Below, piece by piece: positions 59,576 to 64,000 of a stretch of 64,000 nt of DNA (position 1 is the stretch's first letter; the number at the start of each line of letters is the position of its first letter). Below the pieces are notes generated by a model. The model searched no databases, was not told where the DNA came from, and was given only the letters and a program-made list of their open reading frames with translations. The translations under genes and the position numbers were made by a program. The DNA lies in NCBI GenBank assembly GCA_018434945.1, contig JAHDOI010000023.1:1-64000 (forward strand). The letters run 5' to 3'. The stretch is from Selenomonadales bacterium (GTDB lineage: Bacteria; Bacillota; Negativicutes; Sporomusales; UBA7701).

Positions 59576-60649
59576 ATGGCCGAAGTTTCACTGCAAGGTG
59601 AACAGAGAGTATTCATGACAGGCAACGAGGTTGTTGCCTGGGCTGCCGTGGCAGCGAAGGTCGATATCATGTACGGGTACCCGATCACCCCCCAGAACGA
59701 GATTATGCATTACTGGACGAGGCTGGCGCCCAAATACGGCAAACGCTTCCTCCAGACCGAGGACGAGATTTCCGCCGGCTTCACGATGCTCGGCGGCGTA
59801 ATGACCGGCCGCAAAGCGTTCACCGCGACCGCCGGGCCGGGCAACGTGCTTATGCAGGAATCCTGCGTGATGGCCGAGATGATGCGGCTGCCCGCGGTGT
59901 ACGTTATCCAGCAGCGGGGCGGCCCGTCGACGGCTACCGTTATCTACGCCCAGCAGGAGACGACGCTCACCTGTTTCGGCGGCAACGGCGAAGGCCACCG
60001 TATCGTTTATTCGACCGCGACCCATCAGGAGCTGTTCGATTACACGATCAAGGCATTCAACGCCGCCTGGACTTACCGTTTCCCCAGCTTTGTGCTCGGC
60101 GACGGCTACCAGGCCAAAATGCGCGAGCCGCTGACCATTTACGACGCCGAGTCGAAAGGCGTCAAGCTTGTCCCGACCGAGCCGATGGTCGGCGAATTCA
60201 AACCCGGCAAACAGTTCAAACACCTCCGCAACACATATAACACCGAGGAGGAGCTCTACGAGGTCGTTATGGCCAACCAGCGCGACTGGGACGCCATGGC
60301 CCCCAAGGTCGTCGAATGGTATGAGAAAGACTGCCAGGACGCCGACGTGGTGTTCGTCTGCCACGGCGTCGTTTCCCGCGCCGCCATGGGCGCCCTCGAC
60401 GAGCTCAGGGCCCAGGGCAAAAAGGTCGGTCTCTTCCGCCCCATCACCGTTCGCCCCTTCCCGGAGAAACAGCTCGCCGACGCGGTCAAGAACGCCAAAA
60501 AGGTGCTTGTGGCCGAGTCCGCATACGGACAGCTTCTCAAGATGGTGCAGGTCGCGATCTGCGGCGGTAAGGCCGAAATCGTCCCGATGCTCCGTCCGGG
60601 GATCGGCATCACCACCGAAGAACTCGTGGAAGAATACAACAAACTGTGA
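59576..60649 (+). CDS. 2-oxoacid:ferredoxin oxidoreductase alpha subunit (second set)
   Basis: A 357-aa alpha subunit: MTGNEVVAWAAVAAKVDIMY, YPITPQNEIMHYWTRLAPKY, QTEDEISAGFTMLGGV, GPGNVLMQESCVMAEMMRLP. Resembles the KorA/VorB alpha fold but is clearly different from the copy at 41.9 kb. GGAGGTGGC precedes the ATG. First gene of a four-gene set alpha-beta-gamma-delta, a different order from the first set. Confidence 0.85.
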   Translation: MAEVSLQGEQRVFMTGNEVVAWAAVAAKVDIMYGYPITPQNEIMHYWTRLAPKYGKRFLQTEDEISAGFTMLGGVMTGRKAFTATAGPGNVLMQESCVMAEMMRLPAVYVIQQRGGPSTATVIYAQQETTLTCFGGNGEGHRIVYSTATHQELFDYTIKAFNAAWTYRFPSFVLGDGYQAKMREPLTIYDAESKGVKLVPTEPMVGEFKPGKQFKHLRNTYNTEEELYEVVMANQRDWDAMAPKVVEWYEKDCQDADVVFVCHGVVSRAAMGALDELRAQGKKVGLFRPITVRPFPEKQLADAVKNAKKVLVAESAYGQLLKMVQVAICGGKAEIVPMLRPGIGITTEELVEEYNKL

Positions 60650-60667
60650 TGGCAGGGGGAAGATAGC

Positions 60668-61441
60668 ATGCAAGAGTTGAAAGAGAACAACGTTCTTCAG
60701 CCGGCTATGCCCAAGAGCTGGAATGAAGAGACCAAACCGCATAAATTCTGTCCCGGCTGCGGCCACGGGATCATCCTCAAGGCGGTGGGCGAGGTCATCG
60801 ACGAGCTGGGCATCCAGGACAAGATCGTCTTCGGCTGCGATATCGGCTGTTCGCTCCTGTCGTGGGATTTCTTCGCCTGCGACAGCGTGCAGACCCACCA
60901 CGGCCGCACGACGCCGGTCATCACCGGCATGAAGCGCGCCAACACCGATATAATCGGCATCGCTTACATGGGCGACGGCGGCGGCTACGCCATCGGCTCC
61001 CAGCACCTTTTCAACGCCGCTGTGCGCGGTGAGAAGATCACCATCATCCTGTGCAACAACTGCAACTACGGGATGACCGGCGGCCAGATGGCGCCGACCA
61101 CCCTGCCCGGCATGAAGACCGAGACTTCGCCTTACGGCCGCGACGTAGAGCAGACTGGTTATCCGACCAAGGGTCCCGAAATGGTGGCCGCCGTCGCTCC
61201 GGAGGGCGCTTACGTCGCCCGCGGCACGATCGCCAACGTCCGCCAGCTGAAAGGCTTCATCAAGAAGGCCCTGGAAAACCAGATGGCCGGCAACGGCATT
61301 TCGTTCGTGGAATGCCTGTCGTCCTGCCCGACGAACTGGCGTACCAACGCCAAGCAGACCTGGGAGTTCGTGGAGAAGGATATGGCTCAGTACTTCAAGG
61401 TCGGCGAACTCAGGACCCCGCAGGCGAAGGAGGGCAAATAA
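60668..61441 (+). CDS. 2-oxoacid:ferredoxin oxidoreductase beta subunit (second set)
   Basis: A 257-aa TPP-binding subunit: FCPGCGHGIILKAVGEVIDEL, MGDGGGYAIGSQHLFNAAVR (GDG TPP motif) and NNCNYGMTGGQMAPTTLPG. Conserved Cys in the CPGC and GCDIGCS parts can hold a 4Fe-4S cluster. 18 bp after alpha. Confidence 0.85.
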   Translation: MQELKENNVLQPAMPKSWNEETKPHKFCPGCGHGIILKAVGEVIDELGIQDKIVFGCDIGCSLLSWDFFACDSVQTHHGRTTPVITGMKRANTDIIGIAYMGDGGGYAIGSQHLFNAAVRGEKITIILCNNCNYGMTGGQMAPTTLPGMKTETSPYGRDVEQTGYPTKGPEMVAAVAPEGAYVARGTIANVRQLKGFIKKALENQMAGNGISFVECLSSCPTNWRTNAKQTWEFVEKDMAQYFKVGELRTPQAKEGK

Positions 61442-61442
61442 G

Positions 61443-62162
61443 ATGGCAAAAGTCGTGAAAATAGCCCTGGCCGGTGAAGGCGGGCAAGGCGTTCAGTCTA
61501 TTGCCGAAATTTTGGCCGAGGCGGCCAACGAGGAAGGCAAAAATGCTCTGTACATCCCTAACTTCGGTGTCGAGCAGCGGGGCGGCGTTTCGATCGCCTT
61601 CGTGCAGATTTCCGACGGCGCGATCGGCGCGCCCAAATTCGTGGAGGCCGATATCCTCATCCCGCTCAGCCCGCGCGCGGTAAAAAGAACCAAGATGCAC
61701 GCCGGCAAAAACACGGTGTACATCTATGATAATTCCCTCGTCCAGGAAGCCGAGGTCAACGACAATATCGTCGGCATGCAGTATTTCGACGTCACCCCGC
61801 CCTGCCCGACGGCGGACGAGGCCAACGCCGATCTGCAGCAAGACATGATCGCCGGCGAGCCCAAGACCTGTTCGTTCACCAAACCCGGCCCCGGCGTCGA
61901 TCCGGCCGACATCCCGACCAACGTCAAGAAGGTCATCGCCTGCCCCGCCAACGACCTGGCCAAGAACGAGCTGCACCCGAGGGTTTTCAACATCATCATC
62001 CTCGGCGCGATCATCGCCGCCACGGAAGTGCTGCCCATCGACAGCATCAAAAAGGCGCTGGAGACTAAGCTCGGCGACAAGTTCAAGGCCGATCCCAAGC
62101 TGCGCGACATGAACTTCAAGGCGCTCGACCGCGGCTACGAACTCATCAAGAGCGCGATGTAA
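61443..62162 (+). CDS. 2-oxoacid:ferredoxin oxidoreductase gamma subunit (second set)
   Basis: A 239-aa gamma subunit (KIALAGEGGQGVQSIAEILAE, YIPNFGVEQRGGVSIAFVQ). It is longer than the first-set gamma (176 aa) because of an inserted stretch near residues 105-165 with DVTPPCPTADEANADLQQD. Starts 1 bp after the beta stop. Confidence 0.83.
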   Translation: MAKVVKIALAGEGGQGVQSIAEILAEAANEEGKNALYIPNFGVEQRGGVSIAFVQISDGAIGAPKFVEADILIPLSPRAVKRTKMHAGKNTVYIYDNSLVQEAEVNDNIVGMQYFDVTPPCPTADEANADLQQDMIAGEPKTCSFTKPGPGVDPADIPTNVKKVIACPANDLAKNELHPRVFNIIILGAIIAATEVLPIDSIKKALETKLGDKFKADPKLRDMNFKALDRGYELIKSAM

Positions 62163-62176
62163 GGAGGGGTACGAAA

Positions 62177-62425
62177 GTGGCAAAAGTTAACTGGGAGTCG
62201 GCTGAATACGAAAGCAACAAGGGTATGTGGGCGATATTCGCCGGACTGTGCAAAGGCTGCGGCTTGTGTATCGAAAAGTGTCCGGTGAAATGCATCAGCT
62301 GGTCCGAGGGGCTCGGTGTGTACGGCACGCCCCGCGTCGAGGCCGATATGGAAAAATGCATCGTCTGCGGCATCTGCCAGACGGTTTGCCCCGACTGCGC
62401 AATCCGGGTCGAAAAGAAGAAATAA
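62177..62425 (+). CDS. 2-oxoacid:ferredoxin oxidoreductase delta subunit (second set)
   Basis: An 82-aa double-cluster ferredoxin (CKGCGLCIEKCPVKC, CIVCGICQTVCPDCA). It is the last gene of the oxidoreductase set and supplies electron exit. GTG start behind GGAGGGG. Confidence 0.85.
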   Translation: MAKVNWESAEYESNKGMWAIFAGLCKGCGLCIEKCPVKCISWSEGLGVYGTPRVEADMEKCIVCGICQTVCPDCAIRVEKKK

Positions 62426-62501
62426 TTGCCGCCTATGGACTGACCCGGGAAAGATAGTGTATTATAGAAGCAGATTTTGTGGTTGGTCAGGAGAATCGAC
62501 G

Positions 62502-63470
62502 GTGAAACAACACGCCTTTTTTGAACTGGCACAGACCGAACTAGCGGCTGTAGAACAAGAACTTGCTTCTATAATCAAGTCCAGGGTCGATCTCGTAACC
62601 GATATCGGCAGCCATTTGCTCAGGGCGGGCGGCAAACGCCTGCGGCCCGCCCTGTATATCCTCTGCGCAAAATGCGGCCGTCCGAACCCTCCGGGGCTTG
62701 TGCCGGTGGCCGCCGCCATCGAGCTTATCCACATGGCGACGCTTGTGCATGACGATGTCATCGACAACGCCGCGACAAGGCGGGGGATGGCGACCGCCAA
62801 CGCCCGCTGGGGCAACCATGTGACCGTGCTGGCGGGAGACTACCTCTTCGCCAAGGCCTTCTCCCTCATCTCCGCCCATGGCGGCAGTCGCGCCCTCCAG
62901 ATACTGACAGAGACGATCTGCGCGATCTGCGAGGGAGAGATCAGCCAGGCCCGCGATCTGTTTAACCCCCAACAGTCGATGGAGGATTACTTAACCCGTA
63001 TCGACGATAAAACGGCCGGCTTCATCGCCGCCAGCTGCGAGCTCGGCGCCATAACCTCCGGCCTGCCGCCCGCGGATGTCGAAGCCCTGAGGCATTACGG
63101 CTACGCCATCGGGATGGCTTTCCAGATTACGGACGACCTTCTCGATGTGACCGCTTCGTCGGAGCAGATAGGTAAGCCGGCGGGCAACGACCTTCGCCAG
63201 GGTGTCTTGACACTGCCTATCATTTACGCTTTGCAGCATAGCCCCCAGGCGGGGGAACTGCGCCGGATAATCGAGGACCGCGACATGACGGACGCACAAG
63301 TGCAAAGAGGCATTGCCGTCGTTCATACGACCGATGCCGTGGAATACTGCTACAGCCGGGTGAGCGATTATCTGGCGACCGCGCGCCGCGTGCTGCCGGC
63401 ATCCCTGCCGGCAGATGTGCGGAAATCGCTGTGGGATATTGCGGATTTCGTAGGGCTCCGCAAATACTAG
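62502..63470 (+). CDS. Polyprenyl diphosphate synthase (HepT/IspB type)
   Basis: A 322-aa trans-isoprenyl diphosphate synthase. First Asp-rich motif MATLVHDDVIDNA (DDxxD), second FQITDDLLDVT, basic patch GGKRLRPAL. Makes the side chain of menaquinone or related quinones. GTG start at 62502 with AGGAG 8 nt upstream; the frame starting at 62316 overlaps the ferredoxin gene. Confidence 0.9.
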   Translation: MKQHAFFELAQTELAAVEQELASIIKSRVDLVTDIGSHLLRAGGKRLRPALYILCAKCGRPNPPGLVPVAAAIELIHMATLVHDDVIDNAATRRGMATANARWGNHVTVLAGDYLFAKAFSLISAHGGSRALQILTETICAICEGEISQARDLFNPQQSMEDYLTRIDDKTAGFIAASCELGAITSGLPPADVEALRHYGYAIGMAFQITDDLLDVTASSEQIGKPAGNDLRQGVLTLPIIYALQHSPQAGELRRIIEDRDMTDAQVQRGIAVVHTTDAVEYCYSRVSDYLATARRVLPASLPADVRKSLWDIADFVGLRKY

Positions 63471-63484
63471 CGCACGGAGGAAGC

Positions 63485-64000
63485 GTGTTTAGGCCCGTTA
63501 AGACGAAGAAGGTCTACGAAGAGATCATCGGCCAGATCAAAAAACTGATCGTCGACGGTAAGCTTCAGCCGGGCGACAAACTCCTGTCGGAGCGAGAACT
63601 GTCGGAAAAGCTCAACGTCAGCCGGGCGTCGGTGCGCGAAGCGTTCAGCGCCCTCGAGATGATGGGCATCATCTCCATCAGGCCGGGCGAAGGCAGCTTC
63701 GTCCGCCAGGTGTCCTTCGAGGGAATGCTTGAGCCGCTTTCCTTCATCCTGCAGATGGAGATCGAAGACATCATGCAGCTTCTCGAGGTGCGCAAAATCC
63801 TCGAGGTGGAGACGGCCGCCCTCGCGGCCCTGAGGGCCACGCACGAGGACCTGGAGGATATCCATCGCGCGATAATCAGCATGAAGGAAGAGCTCCGGCG
63901 GGGCGAAGTAGGCGATACAGCCGACGCGCGCTTCCATTTCGCGATCGCCAAGGCCGCGAACAACCCCATCCTCATTAAGGTCATGAATACTATTTCGGAC
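63485..64000 (+). CDS. GntR/FadR-family regulator, truncated by the window end
   Basis: The first 172 codons of a FadR-type regulator: winged HTH (residues 5-70, YEEIIGQIKKLIVDGKLQPG, SERELSEKLNVSRASVREA) and the start of the FCD ligand domain with the expected metal/ligand region (DARFHFAIAKAANNP). FadR-type proteins often control lactate or other organic-acid genes. GTG start with GGAGG 4 nt upstream. Its target genes lie beyond the window. Confidence 0.85.
   Translation, partial: MFRPVKTKKVYEEIIGQIKKLIVDGKLQPGDKLLSERELSEKLNVSRASVREAFSALEMMGIISIRPGEGSFVRQVSFEGMLEPLSFILQMEIEDIMQLLEVRKILEVETAALAALRATHEDLEDIHRAIISMKEELRRGEVGDTADARFHFAIAKAANNPILIKVMNTISD

Overview
The window looks like a chromosomal segment of an anaerobic, GC-rich, endospore-forming Firmicute, most likely of the Negativicutes (Sporomusaceae-like). 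This is inferred from gene content: a Gram-positive type SOS box and strong Shine-Dalgarno sites, sporulation-linked genes (LonB, a YtaF-like protein), tungsten/molybdenum formate metabolism with selenocysteine, lactate racemase-like proteins, butyrate kinase and phosphotransbutyrylase, and several ferredoxin-dependent 2-oxoacid oxidoreductases. Long reading frames on the strand opposite real genes are common because of the GC content and were not annotated.

Layout. 0.1-7 kb: a selenocysteine formate dehydrogenase-like enzyme (in-frame UGA), a frameshifted two-domain polysaccharide deacetylase, a LarA-type racemase and an exported metallophosphoesterase. 7-9.4 kb: an AT-rich patch with an IS3-type transposase remnant, an ImmA/IrrE protease, a zinc-finger/HTH antitoxin-like gene, a nonsense-disrupted DUF4258 gene and the 3' half of a selenocysteine tRNA. 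9.7-22.3 kb: mostly single genes (two asparaginase-type proteins, PanE-like reductase, hemerythrin, RarD, rubredoxin-flavoprotein, CheY-like protein, SOS-regulated DinB, YtaF-like protein) and many small proteins. 22.4-25.4 kb: four tRNAs, then four tandem RiPP precursors and a radical SAM/SPASM maturase. 26.5-32.8 kb: a partner-switching signalling cluster (RsbW-like kinase, zinc-binding chemoreceptor, STAS protein, two PP2C/SpoIIE phosphatases). 32.9-39.3 kb: an IclR regulator and a 2-hydroxyacid (lactate-type) utilisation operon. 39.5-44.9 kb: butyrate kinase, phosphotransbutyrylase and a four-subunit 2-oxoacid:ferredoxin oxidoreductase. 45-48.4 kb: a methyltransferase and a second RiPP system (Cys-every-fifth type). 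48.4-59.2 kb: tRNA-Gly, trigger factor, ClpP, ClpX, LonB, Lon, EngB, siroheme decarboxylase AhbA/AhbB and a second phosphotransacylase. 59.6-64 kb: a second 2-oxoacid:ferredoxin oxidoreductase, a polyprenyl diphosphate synthase and a truncated GntR/FadR-type regulator.

How it fits together. Two 2-oxoacid oxidoreductases make acyl-CoA and reduced ferredoxin; phosphotransbutyrylase and butyrate kinase can turn acyl-CoA into acid plus ATP. Lactate racemase, glycolate/lactate dehydrogenase subunits, a sodium:solute symporter and formate dehydrogenase complete the picture of an organism fermenting amino acids and organic acids. A shared palindrome lies the same distance upstream of the hydroxyacid operon and of butyrate kinase, suggesting joint control.

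The most unusual features are (i) two RiPP loci, 21 kb apart, with paralogous maturases and precursors in which nearly every core cysteine sits in a Cys-x-Pro motif, and (ii) a family of modular palindromic intergenic repeats (about 80-310 bp) whose conserved interiors are closed by outer arms that differ from copy to copy yet stay complementary.
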